64,000 nucleotides of DNA from Fimbriimonadaceae bacterium (GCA_024710805.1 JANJUB010000073.1:38713-102712), one strand, 5' to 3'. Counted from the first letter of the stretch, positions 46,501 through 55,066 are shown. The notes: generated by a model from the sequence alone, not told the origin. Program-made: numbers and translations.

Positions 46501-47180
46501 CCATCCCGGTTCGGGCCGTCGAGCTTCTTTTCGTACGAGTTCGTATCCTCGACTTCGAAGTCGGCGAGGTCGATCCGGCGGCCGATATTGAATGGAGTGA
46601 TCTCAGGGTTGCGGATGAGTTGGCCGGGGGTGGCAACTCCGACCAAGCAAAAGGTCAGACGCTCAAAGCCCTTGGCTTCCGAACGCCGGTTGAAGCAGTC
46701 TCGGATCGCAGCAAAAAACTCGTCGGTCGCAAACGGAAGCGCACGGACGAAGTCGACCTCGTCGATGAAGACGACCAAAGGGACGTCGAGCTTCGGTAAG
46801 ACGACGTCGCGGAGCGCGCCAATCCAGCGGGCCAGGGGACCGACGGCCTGCTGGTCGCGCCAGTAAGCAAACACCTCGTCGGAGAGAACGAGTTCGTCGC
46901 CAATCTCACTGAGCAGACCCGCGTACCATTGCTCGGTCGTCACGTTGGCTCCAATGCGCTGGAGATCCAGTTTCACGGTCCTTATTCCGCGTTCTCTGAG
47001 CTTGACCATCGCGCGGGCAACCAGAGACGACTTCCCTTTCTGGCGCGAATCGAGCACAAACACGTACTCGCCCGAGGACAGCGCGGCAAACAAGTCGGCG
47101 TCGGCTTGCCGCTCGATATAGCTCGGCGCGCTGGGATCCATGGTTCCGCCGGGACGGAAGAAGGACTTCGAGGCATCCAT
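43536..47180 (-). CDS. AAA-like ATPase with transmembrane helix, coiled coil and WD40 propeller
   Basis: 1214 residues from ATG 47180, which has TATCAT seven bases upstream. Residues 15-320 form an AAA-like (AAA_35-type) domain: YIERQADADLFAALSSGEYVFVLDSRQKGKSSLV with Walker A SRQKGKSS, and VPLVVFIDEVDFVRAL as Walker B. One helix near 385-405 (TATVAGVIVLGVTSLAV) crosses the membrane, followed by a coiled coil of about 110 residues with the repeat ERVSDERARTLENL. The rest is a WD40-like propeller (AMAFSPKGDRIVVGTLDGVVRVYDVASGKLLASL). Probably a membrane sensor or effector of unknown signal. Confidence 0.85.
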   Translation of the reverse strand: MDASKSFFRPGGTMDPSAPSYIERQADADLFAALSSGEYVFVLDSRQKGKSSLVARAMVKLRERGIRTVKLDLQRIGANVTTEQWYAGLLSEIGDELVLSDEVFAYWRDQQAVGPLARWIGALRDVVLPKLDVPLVVFIDEVDFVRALPFATDEFFAAIRDCFNRRSEAKGFERLTFCLVGVATPGQLIRNPEITPFNIGRRIDLADFEVEDTNSYEKKLDGPNRDGTKLMARVHYWLNGHPYLTQLLCSHIEANDWVHTKRDVDTLVRRIFLTPEGRQREPNFADVERRLLDPDVPGLSPEERRIQVLELYGKLLKGQRIETREENPIVATLRLAGVGLEDRRALALRNRLYRMVFDERWRRSSLPDAELRRQRGAARVALLRTATVAGVIVLGVTSLAVNRNWLAYDREQALRELKQQSGELERVSDERARTLENLQQRAKEVSQLSEERARSLAEIDLRNQELLRLSGLRAASLRELEVKNRELERVSEGRRDALTNLERTSAALSESSYNGMMNAMGLALSKNQLMRAATFLDRARDYPNKGWEWGHASLRLGEYVYEQQLDPDSRLAIDQRGRLIAHSPRRAVHVTPASATHAEVALKGHYFDIQVGRFQVLRPLAQYVNVVRDEETGKIVSGPKPLLRVWDVLPEANMILWSESGSNGPVLYSRHLDTLKDTTLVSGEGFTTGAKFLHDGSIISLHQSRKLIRWDTKGTQQHMLEMRDLWPNWGNHLTISPDRRHFFAWNWDPRRLELRSTEDLNIIRTFDGPEIRPYAMAFSPKGDRIVVGTLDGVVRVYDVASGKLLASLAGHRTSVKDVHFVADSYHVASIDDRSVLRVSKIGLRAAIRSYPTGELDIRGTSLPDNESAVYGITIDGKLFSRDNANGQVYRRSLGGTLMRTVRSVHGQVYVGLADGTIEKLSVPTLKVEDKWKISSKAVTWLNEFPLSQRWVVACSDASEVEVHLLNFADLRSITRLKVPEDLKAQMPMKITGSVAGKYVLLAYDEGSLLFYATEDGKFMRRLDLGRSLWDLVTADKGTTVIAAFTGGDNPAHCDIVKIDPTTGKVQNKLPFPSTPLGHLHVSPESRYLVAVTGLGSAYFWDLKSNKVMYEVFPGARTFAVSFSPDLTRFTLSNLGASATLHDLKSGEQLFTFDYEPIKSDRPPSPNYGDRATFIKGGKKVKVDCLDGVIRVFDSQPWHTPKTKPAAGTPRKPAP

Positions 47181-47203
47181 AGTCCACATGATACAAATCT
47201 GTT

Positions 47204-47220
47204 GTGACGAAAATCGTCAC
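47204..47220. promoter_or_regulatory. inverted repeat in the AAA-WD40 / subtilase divergent promoter region
   Basis: GTGACGA-AAA-TCGTCAC is a perfect seven-base inverted repeat, 10 bases upstream of the TATCAT element of the AAA-WD40 gene, so it would overlap its spacer and -35. Operator-like. Confidence 0.55.
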
Positions 47221-47305
47221 ACCTTTTTCACAGTTCATCCCTTATCATGGGTCTGAAGGCACCCGTTCCATGTGACCGGCGCCGAGATCGGAGGGAGATC
47301 ACAGA

Positions 47306-49003
47306 ATGAGACTGACTCTTAAACACGGAGGGCTTGCCCTTCTCGCCATCGCCGCGACTGCGCAAGGGCAGGCCGATGTAGCCAACCCGAGGCTCACCGC
47401 CGCCGTCCACGCTCGATCCGCCGAGGCGCTTCGGGCCAATCCGCTGCTCGACCACAACCCGTATGCGGTGCTCGTGCGATTCGACTCGCGGGCATCCGAA
47501 GAGGTGCGTAACCTCGCGCGGAGCTTCACCGGCGCGGTCAAGCTTCGGGGATACCCACTGGTGCCCGGACTTGAGTTGGTCAGCACGGGCGGACGCAGCC
47601 CCGGGGCCATGGTGGCTGCGTTGAGATCGATGCCGGGAGTCCTGTACGCCGAGCCGGATGTGGTGATGCACACGGCTCAGAATCAGCTGTTCCCCCGAAA
47701 CACCAACTTTCAGCCTTACCAATGGAACATGCATAACACGGGGACGGCCTTTAACAGCTGGCAACCTACTGCCGGAGCTGACGTCAACGCTCCGGAGGCT
47801 TGGTACGTGAACACCGGGGATCCGAATTTCGCAATCGCCGTCATCGACGGCGGCGTCGAGTACTGGCGCGACCGCATCGACGACAACATCTGGACCAACC
47901 CCGGAGAAGTCGCCGGCAACGGAATCGACGACGACGGGAACGGCTACGTGGACGACATCCACGGATGGGACTTCTCGGCGGGCGACAACGATCCCGATGA
48001 TGAAAGCGGGCACGGGACGCACGTGGCCGGCATCATCGGTGCCGAAGAGAACGAAGGCGGCGGCGTGGTCGGCATGATGTGGCAGTGCAAGATCATGTCG
48101 CTGCGTTGCTTCGACGCCAATGGAAGTGGCTACATGTCGAACGCCGCGCTTGCCGTGCAGTACGCCGTTCAGAAGGGCGCGAAGGTCTCGAACAACAGCT
48201 ATGGCTACGGGACGAGCTCGATCATCCAGTCGCTTTACGACGCGATCCAGGCGGCAGGCAACGCGGGCCACATTTTTGTGGCGGCGGCGGGCAACAACGC
48301 GCAGAACATCGACAGCAAGAACGGTAGGTACTACCCGGCGGGATTCGACTTGCCGAACATCATCAGCGTGGCCGCAACCACCATGAACGACCAGCGAGCG
48401 TCCTTTAGCAACTACGGCAAGACGTCGGTGGACATCGGTGCTCCAGGAGACACCATTCTCAGCCTGTACCTGCTCGATTGGGGCGGCCCCGGCTACACCC
48501 AGCGCTGGCTCAGCGGCACCTCGATGGCGGCCCCGCATGTTGCAGGCGTCGTCGGGCTCGTTTGGGCGGAGAATCCGACCTGGACGTGGACGCAGGTCAA
48601 GAACCAGATCATGAGCACCGCTCGTCCGATCGCGGGACTTGCCAACGTCACCGTGACGGGTGGCGTGGTCGACGCCGGGGCCGCGCTTGGCAATGGCGCG
48701 CCTCCGCCTCCATCGCCTCCCGCGGCTCCGGGTACCCCGACGCTATCGAATCTGAGCGGACTCCAAGTGCAGATCGCTTGGGCCGACAACTCGAACAACG
48801 AAGTCGATTTTCTCGTCGCCCGCGAGAAGAAGGGGAGCGGTAACAAGTGGGTCGGAGCAACGACCCTCCCGCCGGTTGCCGCCAACACAACCTCCACCGT
48901 TGATGGCACGATCACGTCGACTGGAACCTACCGGTACCGCGTGCAGGCTCGAAATGCAGCGGGAACGTCGGCCTGGACCTCCTGGGTACAGATCAACCGC
49001 TGA
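47306..49003 (+). CDS. secreted S8 subtilisin-like serine protease with fibronectin-like C-terminus
   Basis: 565 residues. Signal peptide LKHGGLALLAIAATAQGQA; an inhibitor-I9-like propeptide (YAVLVRFDSRASEEVRN, MPGVLYAEPDV) to about 125; the catalytic domain with Asp in FAIAVIDGGVEYW, His in ESGHGTHVAGI and Ser in LSGTSMAAPHVAG; then a Pro-rich linker (PPPPSPPAAPG) and a beta domain of about 90 residues (fibronectin III-like). The Asp motif is followed by an insert rich in Asp/Asn (GNGIDDDGNGYVDDIHG), likely Ca-binding. Start has GGAGGGAG upstream. Confidence 0.93.
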   Translation: MRLTLKHGGLALLAIAATAQGQADVANPRLTAAVHARSAEALRANPLLDHNPYAVLVRFDSRASEEVRNLARSFTGAVKLRGYPLVPGLELVSTGGRSPGAMVAALRSMPGVLYAEPDVVMHTAQNQLFPRNTNFQPYQWNMHNTGTAFNSWQPTAGADVNAPEAWYVNTGDPNFAIAVIDGGVEYWRDRIDDNIWTNPGEVAGNGIDDDGNGYVDDIHGWDFSAGDNDPDDESGHGTHVAGIIGAEENEGGGVVGMMWQCKIMSLRCFDANGSGYMSNAALAVQYAVQKGAKVSNNSYGYGTSSIIQSLYDAIQAAGNAGHIFVAAAGNNAQNIDSKNGRYYPAGFDLPNIISVAATTMNDQRASFSNYGKTSVDIGAPGDTILSLYLLDWGGPGYTQRWLSGTSMAAPHVAGVVGLVWAENPTWTWTQVKNQIMSTARPIAGLANVTVTGGVVDAGAALGNGAPPPPSPPAAPGTPTLSNLSGLQVQIAWADNSNNEVDFLVAREKKGSGNKWVGATTLPPVAANTTSTVDGTITSTGTYRYRVQARNAAGTSAWTSWVQINR

Positions 49004-49129
49004 TCCCCCACGATCGGCCCGCCGCTCAGGGGGACGGCGGGACCGAACCTTCACGAACAGACACCATGGCAGAACTTCCGCACCGCATATGACCTCTAAG
49101 CCTCCGTCTTGCTCGGGCGGGGGCTCTTC

Positions 49130-49945
49130 TTATGCTTCGCGGGAGTTGTTCTTGGGATCGAACCGAGCGCGGAGCCCGTCACCTACGAAGTTCAGAGCGA
49201 AGATCGTGATGCTGAGCAAGACGCACGGCCACACCAGCAACACCGGATGCGAGTTCATATCGCCGCGGGCATTGTTGATCATGCTGCCCCAGCTCGGAGT
49301 CGGCGGCTGAACGCCAATCCCCAAGAAGCTGAGCGTGCTCTCGGCAAGGATCGTGCCTGCCATGTCGACCATGCTCACCGCGAGCAAGATTCCCCACAGT
49401 TGCGGCAGGATGTGCTTGAGAATCAGGTAGCGCGTCGAAGCCCCGGCGGCGCGCGCGGCGGCGACGTACTCCCGGTCCTTCAGCGATGCCAACTGAGTCG
49501 CGACCAACCTCGCCACTCCCGGCCATGACGTGATCGACAACGCGACAATCACCGGAATGACGCCGGTCGACCACACGCCGATGATCAGCATGGCGAGCAG
49601 GATGTCGGGGAAGGCGAACATGCCGTCGGTGAACCGATTCACGACGTTGCGCAGCCAAGTCGGCGAGAATACGCCGAGGGTGCCCATCGTGATGCCGACG
49701 GTCAGGGCAATCATCTGGACGACGATGCCGACGAAGAGCGAGATGCGGGCCCCGGCGGCAAGTCGGCTGAGGATGTCGCGGCCGAGTTCGTCGGTACCCA
49801 GCAGATGATCCCCGCTCGGCGGCTGGAAGGGCGGCCCGGTCTTGAGCGGATCGGGGCCAAAGATCGGATAGAGGACGGCGAAAGCGATGAGCAGGACGAC
49901 GAAGCTCAAGCCGGCCATAAGCAAGGGATCGCGTCGGCGTTTCAA
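49130..49945 (-). CDS. ABC transporter permease, dipeptide/oligopeptide type (DppC/OppC-like)
   Basis: 271 residues from TTG 49945, whose start overlaps the upstream permease stop codon (TTGA). After one helix comes HLLGTDELGRDILSRLAAGARISLFVG, the DppC signature, and the EAA loop EYVAAARAAGASTRYLILKHILPQ that contacts the ATPases. Imports peptides, nickel or related solutes together with a second permease. The tracked start 32 codons earlier lies inside the upstream gene. Confidence 0.92.
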   Translation of the reverse strand: MKRRRDPLLMAGLSFVVLLIAFAVLYPIFGPDPLKTGPPFQPPSGDHLLGTDELGRDILSRLAAGARISLFVGIVVQMIALTVGITMGTLGVFSPTWLRNVVNRFTDGMFAFPDILLAMLIIGVWSTGVIPVIVALSITSWPGVARLVATQLASLKDREYVAAARAAGASTRYLILKHILPQLWGILLAVSMVDMAGTILAESTLSFLGIGVQPPTPSWGSMINNARGDMNSHPVLLVWPCVLLSITIFALNFVGDGLRARFDPKNNSREA

Positions 49946-50919
49946 ACCTGGGCCTCCCGAATGCGCGGATCGAGCGCGGGCAGCAGTAAGTCGACGATCA
50001 GATTGATCGCAAGGAACATCAGTCCCGTGACGATGATGCAACCCTGCACGACGGGGGCGTTCGTCTGTTTAATCGCCTCGATCGTCTCGCGGCCCAGCCC
50101 GGGAAGCAAGAAGAAGCTCTCGGTCACAAATGAGCCGGTCAGCAAGAAGCCAAAACTGGTGCCGGTCGCGGTAACCACCGGCAGGATCGCGTTTCGCAGG
50201 GCGTGTTTGATGACCAGGCGCCGGAACGGAACTCCCTTCGCGATGGCGGTTCGGATGAACTCCTGCTGCATCGTCTCGATCATGCTGGCGCGGGTGAGGC
50301 GGGTAAGCATCGCGGCCGGGCGGGCTGAAAGCACGACGACCGGCAAGATCAGATAGAGCCAGTCGGCTTGCTTGCGATTCGTCGACCACGAGTCGGCTAC
50401 GTACACGCCAAAGCTGCCATAGATGTAGTCGTTCAGGTAGTTGTTGAAGAGGATGGCAAGCAAGGGGCCCAGCACAAACGCAGGCACCGTGACCCCGAAG
50501 GTGCTGAGCGTGAGCACCGCCCGATCCGCGCCCCGGTTTTCGTAGATTGCGGCCAGGGTGCCAAGCGTCAGGCCGATCGTCACGGCGAGCAGAATCGCGA
50601 CCATCGCGAGCCGCATGGTCATCGGCAGGTTTCGTTTGATGATGTCGATGACCGGCTCGCGGATGCCGAGGTAGCTTTCGCCGAAGTCGCCCCGCGACAT
50701 CTTGCCGAGCGTCTCCACGTAGCGCACATGCCACGGGCGGTCGAGACCCATGTCGCGGCGGAGTCGCTCGATCTGGGCGAGCGTCGCCTTCTCGCCCGCG
50801 CGGACGGTCGCGGCATCTCCGGGAGCAAGCTCGTCGGCAATGAACGCGACGAACGTGATGAAGATCAAACTCACCACGCCAAAAAGCAACCGTAGCAGGA
50901 TGGCTTTGGCTAGCCGCAC
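49942..50919 (-). CDS. ABC transporter permease, dipeptide/oligopeptide type (DppB/OppB-like)
   Basis: 325 residues from GTG 50919: LLRLLFGVVSLIFITFVAFI, the LGLDRPWHVRYVE motif (here MGLDRPWHVRYVE), and the EAA loop EFIRTAIAKGVPFRRLVIKHALRNAILP typify DppB. Forms the transport channel with the DppC-like protein. TATAAT lies eight bases upstream. Neither a substrate-binding protein nor ATPase genes are in the neighbourhood, so these are presumably encoded elsewhere. Confidence 0.92.
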   Translation of the reverse strand: MRLAKAILLRLLFGVVSLIFITFVAFIADELAPGDAATVRAGEKATLAQIERLRRDMGLDRPWHVRYVETLGKMSRGDFGESYLGIREPVIDIIKRNLPMTMRLAMVAILLAVTIGLTLGTLAAIYENRGADRAVLTLSTFGVTVPAFVLGPLLAILFNNYLNDYIYGSFGVYVADSWSTNRKQADWLYLILPVVVLSARPAAMLTRLTRASMIETMQQEFIRTAIAKGVPFRRLVIKHALRNAILPVVTATGTSFGFLLTGSFVTESFFLLPGLGRETIEAIKQTNAPVVQGCIIVTGLMFLAINLIVDLLLPALDPRIREAQV

Positions 50920-50948
50920 GACGTGCGATTATACGCCCATAATCCCCT

Positions 50949-52628
50949 ATGGCCCTCGATCTCACCGACGTCACCAAACTGCTCGAGTCCCGGAGACGGG
51001 AGCGAGCACGGTCGCGGGTCGCTCCTGCGGACCCGATCGAGGTTCGCCGTTGCCTCGGATTGGAGCCTTTGCCTCCCCGCACGGACCTGCACCTGCAGCA
51101 AGTGTCGCGGACAGACTTTGAAGGCTACGTGGTCGAGCGGTGGCAGTTCGAATCGCAGCCGGGAGTCGTGGTGCCCGTGTCGGTCTACCGCCCCGCAGCC
51201 GACGGGCCCCACTACGCCATCGTGTACGCCGCCGATGCTTGGGGCGATGGTCGTAATGCCGAATGGGCCCAGAGCTTTGGCATCGCCATGGCCCTTCACG
51301 GATTTGTGACCCTCGCCCTCGATCCGCCGGGCGTCAGCGACCGGGCCGCCATGGGCGATCGAAACGACCCGACGCTGGCGGACGCCGCGCCGGCTCTCGG
51401 AGTGTACGTCTGGGACTTGCTGCGGACGCTCGACGTTGTCGTCGCGCTGGGCGGATTGCTCATCGAGAAGGTGGGATTGACCGGCGCAGGTTATGGGGGC
51501 GACGCCGCTTTGCTCGCCTCCGTTCTCGATGAACGGTTCTACGCCGTCGCCGTGACGGGGTGCGGACACAGTCAGGAGTCGCACGTGGCAGGCGCGTTCA
51601 CATCGGTTCCCGGCTTGAGCGAACTCGGAGATTGGGCGCACTTACTGGCGGTTCGTGCGCCGAAACCCCTTTCGCTCATGGTCGCCGAAGAAGACGATCC
51701 GGCCGGGGTCGAGGCCACGCACAAGAAGCTCGCGGGATCGTATCGGCGCTCGGAAGGCAACCTGGGCTGGACCCGCTTCCTCGGAGCGCGCGACTACACG
51801 AGGCGGATGCGCGAGGCGGCAGCCGCGTTTTTCCGTCACCACCTTCAGGGCGAGCCGGCGGCGCCGTATGCGGTCGAGCCGCGCCCGCTGACGGACAGCG
51901 CGACCAATCCCCACCCGGCGGGGACGGTTGCCGCCGACCACCTAAGCCAACCGGTCGGAACCGCCGGATTCCTCGAGTTGCGCCGGACAGCGCTCGCCAA
52001 GCCCTATCCGGGCAAGGATCCCGAGCTTCGGGCTTGGGGCAAGCATGGGCGGGTCGAGCCGCCCGAGGCAGCAGAGTCGTTACGGCTCGTCGATGCGGGC
52101 GAAGCGACCGGAGTGACGGTCTTGCCCGCCTTGCCCGACGCGGCGCTCATCGCATCGGGATTGAGCGCGCCCGAGTTCTACGCGCAGGTCTTGCATCTCG
52201 TGTTGCCGGGCGGGCCGGAGGGTTGGGAGCCGTTGGCGCTCACCGGCGACTCGCTGTCTGCGGTGATCGCTTCGGTCCGGACCCTGATAAAAGCGAACGA
52301 TCCGCCGCCGATCGTGAAGTCGATCGATGCGGAAGGTCCGCTCGCCAGCTTGACCGCGAAGTTCTTTACGCGCTACCGCCCCGATGTCGCGATCCGAACC
52401 ACGCACGATGTGCGCAGTTGGGAAGAGGTTGCATCTCTCGGTTTGCTGGTTCCGGGCGCACGGTATCGTCCTTGGCCGTGGCCCAGCGAGAGCGTGGCTC
52501 CACCGGTGCCGATCGAAGAGCCGGTCGAGGCCTCGCCGATGCTGTTCGAGGACTCCGAGCGGGGCGTTCCGATTTGGGTTGAGGATGACGGGCCGCCGGC
52601 TCCGGAGACCGATGTGGATCAGCCCTGA
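50949..52628 (+). CDS. alpha/beta-hydrolase-fold protein lacking the usual nucleophile
   Basis: 559 residues. Residues 60-300 look like an alpha/beta hydrolase of the acetyl-xylan-esterase type (PVSVYRPAADGPHYAIVYAADAWGD, ALDPPGVSDRAAMGD). At the nucleophile elbow the sequence is VGLTGAGYGGDAALL, where the family normally has GxSxG; the Ser position is Gly. No signal peptide. A C-terminal region of about 200 residues is unrecognised and ends in an acidic Pro/Glu tail. CATAAT is five bases before the ATG. Possibly a non-catalytic binding protein. Confidence 0.6.
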   Translation: MALDLTDVTKLLESRRRERARSRVAPADPIEVRRCLGLEPLPPRTDLHLQQVSRTDFEGYVVERWQFESQPGVVVPVSVYRPAADGPHYAIVYAADAWGDGRNAEWAQSFGIAMALHGFVTLALDPPGVSDRAAMGDRNDPTLADAAPALGVYVWDLLRTLDVVVALGGLLIEKVGLTGAGYGGDAALLASVLDERFYAVAVTGCGHSQESHVAGAFTSVPGLSELGDWAHLLAVRAPKPLSLMVAEEDDPAGVEATHKKLAGSYRRSEGNLGWTRFLGARDYTRRMREAAAAFFRHHLQGEPAAPYAVEPRPLTDSATNPHPAGTVAADHLSQPVGTAGFLELRRTALAKPYPGKDPELRAWGKHGRVEPPEAAESLRLVDAGEATGVTVLPALPDAALIASGLSAPEFYAQVLHLVLPGGPEGWEPLALTGDSLSAVIASVRTLIKANDPPPIVKSIDAEGPLASLTAKFFTRYRPDVAIRTTHDVRSWEEVASLGLLVPGARYRPWPWPSESVAPPVPIEEPVEASPMLFEDSERGVPIWVEDDGPPAPETDVDQP

Positions 52629-52776
52629 CGCACGCGCATCTGTTTGGGCGTTGTGCCCTCTCTGAGCCCGTCGGAGTCCCGGCTGGCTAATCAAGGCGCC
52701 TTGTGGGTGAAGGGATGCGTCGTGCCCTCGCACTCACGCCAATGTGCCCCACGTGTTGAACTGGCTAATAACCGAC

Positions 52777-52805
52777 AAAAAAACCCCTCGCAATGATGCG
52801 AGGGG
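52777..52805 (-). terminator. rho-independent terminator of the flagellar operon
   Basis: CCCCTCGCA-ATGA-TGCGAGGGG at 52784-52805, followed on the minus strand by seven T. It is 21 bases after the flgE stop. Confidence 0.93.
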
Positions 52806-52825
52806 ATGGACATCTAGCTAGGCCT

Positions 52826-54103
52826 TTATCGCTTGATGTTGATCAGGTCCTGCAGCATTTCGTCGACCGTGGTGACGACCCGGGTGTTCGCCTGGAAGCC
52901 ACGCTGGGTGACGATCAGCTCGGTGAACTCGGTGCCGATGTCGACATTCGACTGCTCGAGAAAGCCGGCGTTGATGATGCCGCGGCCGCCGGACTTGGGC
53001 ACGCCGATTGAGGCGATTCCCGAGTTGTCGGTCTGACGCCACTGGTTGCTGCCGATGCGCTCCAAACCGCCCGAGTTCGGGAAGTTGGCGAGGGCGATCT
53101 GGCCGAGTTGACGGGTGAGACCGTTCGTGAAGATGCCGGTGACAATGCCCTCGGAGCTGACCGAGAAGCCCTGCAACGAACCGGCCGGATAGCCGTTCTG
53201 GCCGCTGACCTGAACGCTGGTCTCCGAGGACAGCTGCGTGATGGCGCGGAAGTTCAGGTTCACGTTGAACGTTTCTGAGGCACCGCGGGCGGGAATCGCC
53301 ACCGTGCCCATGGCCTCGGGATTCAGCAACGTACCGGTTCCATCGAAGTAAAGCCGCTGATTGGTGCCCGAAGAGAAGTCACCGATGGGGGTCTCTCCCT
53401 CGAAGGCCTGCCACTCCCAGCTCGACGTCGCACCGGTCGGCCCGTTGCCGTCGGCGGGGCTCTGGCGGTTGCTGAAGCGAATCGTGATGTCGTGCGAACC
53501 ACCCAGCGCGTCGTAGGTTCGAACCGTCGTCGTCCACGTGTCGGTGGCAGTTGCCGAACCCTTCAGGTTGCCGGCCATGTCCACTTGCGTTGTCTGCTGG
53601 ACGGCGCTCTGCTGGCCAACGGGAATGTTGATCGCCGAAGCGGCGTCGACGGGGGTGTTCGAGTCGATGAGGCCGAAAGAGTCGGCACGCCAGCCCATGA
53701 CGCGCTGACCGGTCGATCGCATGACCAGATCACCGTTCGCATCGAGATCGAAGGAGCCATCTCGAGAGAAGGTCAGGGCCGAACCATCGCTGACGATGAA
53801 GAAGCCGTTCCCTTGAATCGCCAAATCGGCCGGGCGGTTTGTGGCGTTGAGCGATCCCTGCTCCATATTGGTATCCGTTCCCCCCACAAACACGCCCAAG
53901 CCGAGTTGGAGCGGGTTGCGGCCACCCAAGGCGCTGCCGGGACGAGACGCCCCCCGCAGGGTCTGGGAAATCATGTCTTGGAAAGTGACGCGGGAGCTCT
54001 TGAACGCCGTCGTATTAACGTTCGCGAGGTTGTTGCCGATGACGTTCATCCGCGTCTGCTGCGCTTTGATGCTGGCAACGCCAGCGAGTAGGGCCTGTAG
54101 CAT
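52826..54103 (-). CDS. flgE: flagellar hook protein FlgE
   Basis: 425 residues from MLQALLAGVASIKAQQTRMNVIGNNLANVNTTAFK, the conserved flagellar rod/hook N-terminus. GFFIVSDGSALTFSRDGSFDLDANGDLV and the C-terminus EFTELIVTQRGFQANTRVVTTVDEMLQDLINIKR match hook proteins. AAGGAG lies upstream; the longer ORF start is rejected. Exported and assembled into the hook whose length is set by FliK, encoded three genes upstream in the same operon. Confidence 0.95.
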   Translation of the reverse strand: MLQALLAGVASIKAQQTRMNVIGNNLANVNTTAFKSSRVTFQDMISQTLRGASRPGSALGGRNPLQLGLGVFVGGTDTNMEQGSLNATNRPADLAIQGNGFFIVSDGSALTFSRDGSFDLDANGDLVMRSTGQRVMGWRADSFGLIDSNTPVDAASAINIPVGQQSAVQQTTQVDMAGNLKGSATATDTWTTTVRTYDALGGSHDITIRFSNRQSPADGNGPTGATSSWEWQAFEGETPIGDFSSGTNQRLYFDGTGTLLNPEAMGTVAIPARGASETFNVNLNFRAITQLSSETSVQVSGQNGYPAGSLQGFSVSSEGIVTGIFTNGLTRQLGQIALANFPNSGGLERIGSNQWRQTDNSGIASIGVPKSGGRGIINAGFLEQSNVDIGTEFTELIVTQRGFQANTRVVTTVDEMLQDLINIKR

Positions 54104-54243
54104 GGTTTCGTTATCTCCTTCGTTCCGTTCGTAGCGGTCGTGGCAAAGGAGAGAGAAAGCCAAGTCGGGCGTTCTCGGCGCATCCCCGGGTTTGCCGGGG
54201 GCCTGCGGTTGGTTCCTTTGCCGGGTTAAGTCGTTAGGTGGGG

Positions 54244-54603
54244 TTACACCACCACCGCACTGTCAATATTCGTGAACACGTTCTCCTTGAGGTTGGCCTT
54301 GTCGACCGCGGTGATCACCGTGCGGTTCTTCACCGACACGACGAGCGCGATGTCATCGACCATCACCAGAGAGTCGCGGGCGCCCTTTTCGGCGGCCTTG
54401 TTGACTCCGTTCATCACCCGCTCCCATTGATCCGCGCCGAGCTCGATGTTTCGGCTCTGCAGACGGGTCTGGGCGTGGCCCGACAGCTTCAGCTGATCCT
54501 GGAGGATCGTGCCGAAATCGGGACCGGTGCTTTGCACTTGAGCTGGGGCCGGGGCGACCTGCCCCTGCATCAGCTCTTGAACTCGGGTGTTTTGGATCTT
54601 CAT
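54244..54603 (-). CDS. flagellar operon protein (TIGR02530 type)
   Basis: 119 residues. The segment LKLSGHAQTRLQSRNIELGADQWERVMNGVNKAAEKGARDSLVMVDDIALVVSVKNRTVITAVD is characteristic of TIGR02530, a small protein found between flgD and flgE in Bacillus-like flagellar operons. Function is not well defined. It starts nine bases after the flgD stop codon. Confidence 0.85.
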   Translation of the reverse strand: MKIQNTRVQELMQGQVAPAPAQVQSTGPDFGTILQDQLKLSGHAQTRLQSRNIELGADQWERVMNGVNKAAEKGARDSLVMVDDIALVVSVKNRTVITAVDKANLKENVFTNIDSAVVV

Positions 54604-54612
54604 GGCTCTACA

Positions 54613-55053
54613 TCAAGACTGCGTTGCCGCAGCGGTCGCCTCCTGAATCTGCAGAACGTTGCCCATCTCGACTTCGACGAGGCCATCGTTGGCCTCGCGT
54701 ACGACGAGGTAGTTTCGGCCGTCCCGGATGATCACCCGTTCGACCTTGCCTTCAACCAGCGGACTGGTCTCGTTGCCCACGACCGAGAAGGGTCGGATCG
54801 CGGTCACCTTCTTGCCGATCATGCCTGCGGCTTGACTGGCGTCGAGGCTGCCTCGCATGGCGTCCATCCCCTGCACGGTTCCGAGCTGAGCCATCTGCGC
54901 AAAGAAATCGCGGTCGCTCATCGGTTCGAGCGGGTTTTGGGTCGCCAACTGAACCGTGAGGAGGACCAAGAAGGTCTCCATGTTCAGCGTGCTTCCCGGG
55001 GTCGTGCTGCCCCCGGCTTTCGTGGGCAGACTGTTGATCGGATTGATGTTCAT
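54613..55053 (-). CDS. flgD: flagellar hook assembly protein FlgD
   Basis: 146 residues. The N-terminal motif METFLVLLTVQLATQNPLEPMSDRDFFAQMAQLGTVQGM is the FlgD signature; this region caps the growing hook. The protein is short and seems to lack most of the C-terminal FLG-Ig domain of enterobacterial FlgD, as in Bacillus-type proteins. Between fliK and the TIGR02530 gene, the usual order. Confidence 0.93.
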   Translation of the reverse strand: MNINPINSLPTKAGGSTTPGSTLNMETFLVLLTVQLATQNPLEPMSDRDFFAQMAQLGTVQGMDAMRGSLDASQAAGMIGKKVTAIRPFSVVGNETSPLVEGKVERVIIRDGRNYLVVREANDGLVEVEMGNVLQIQEATAAATQS

Positions 55054-55066
55054 AGGTTCCTCTGGT

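Noticed and set aside
47228-48538. 436-residue ORF antisense to the subtilase
   Set aside because: The sense gene has signal peptide and the full catalytic triad; the antisense ORF is Arg/Val/His-rich without structure.
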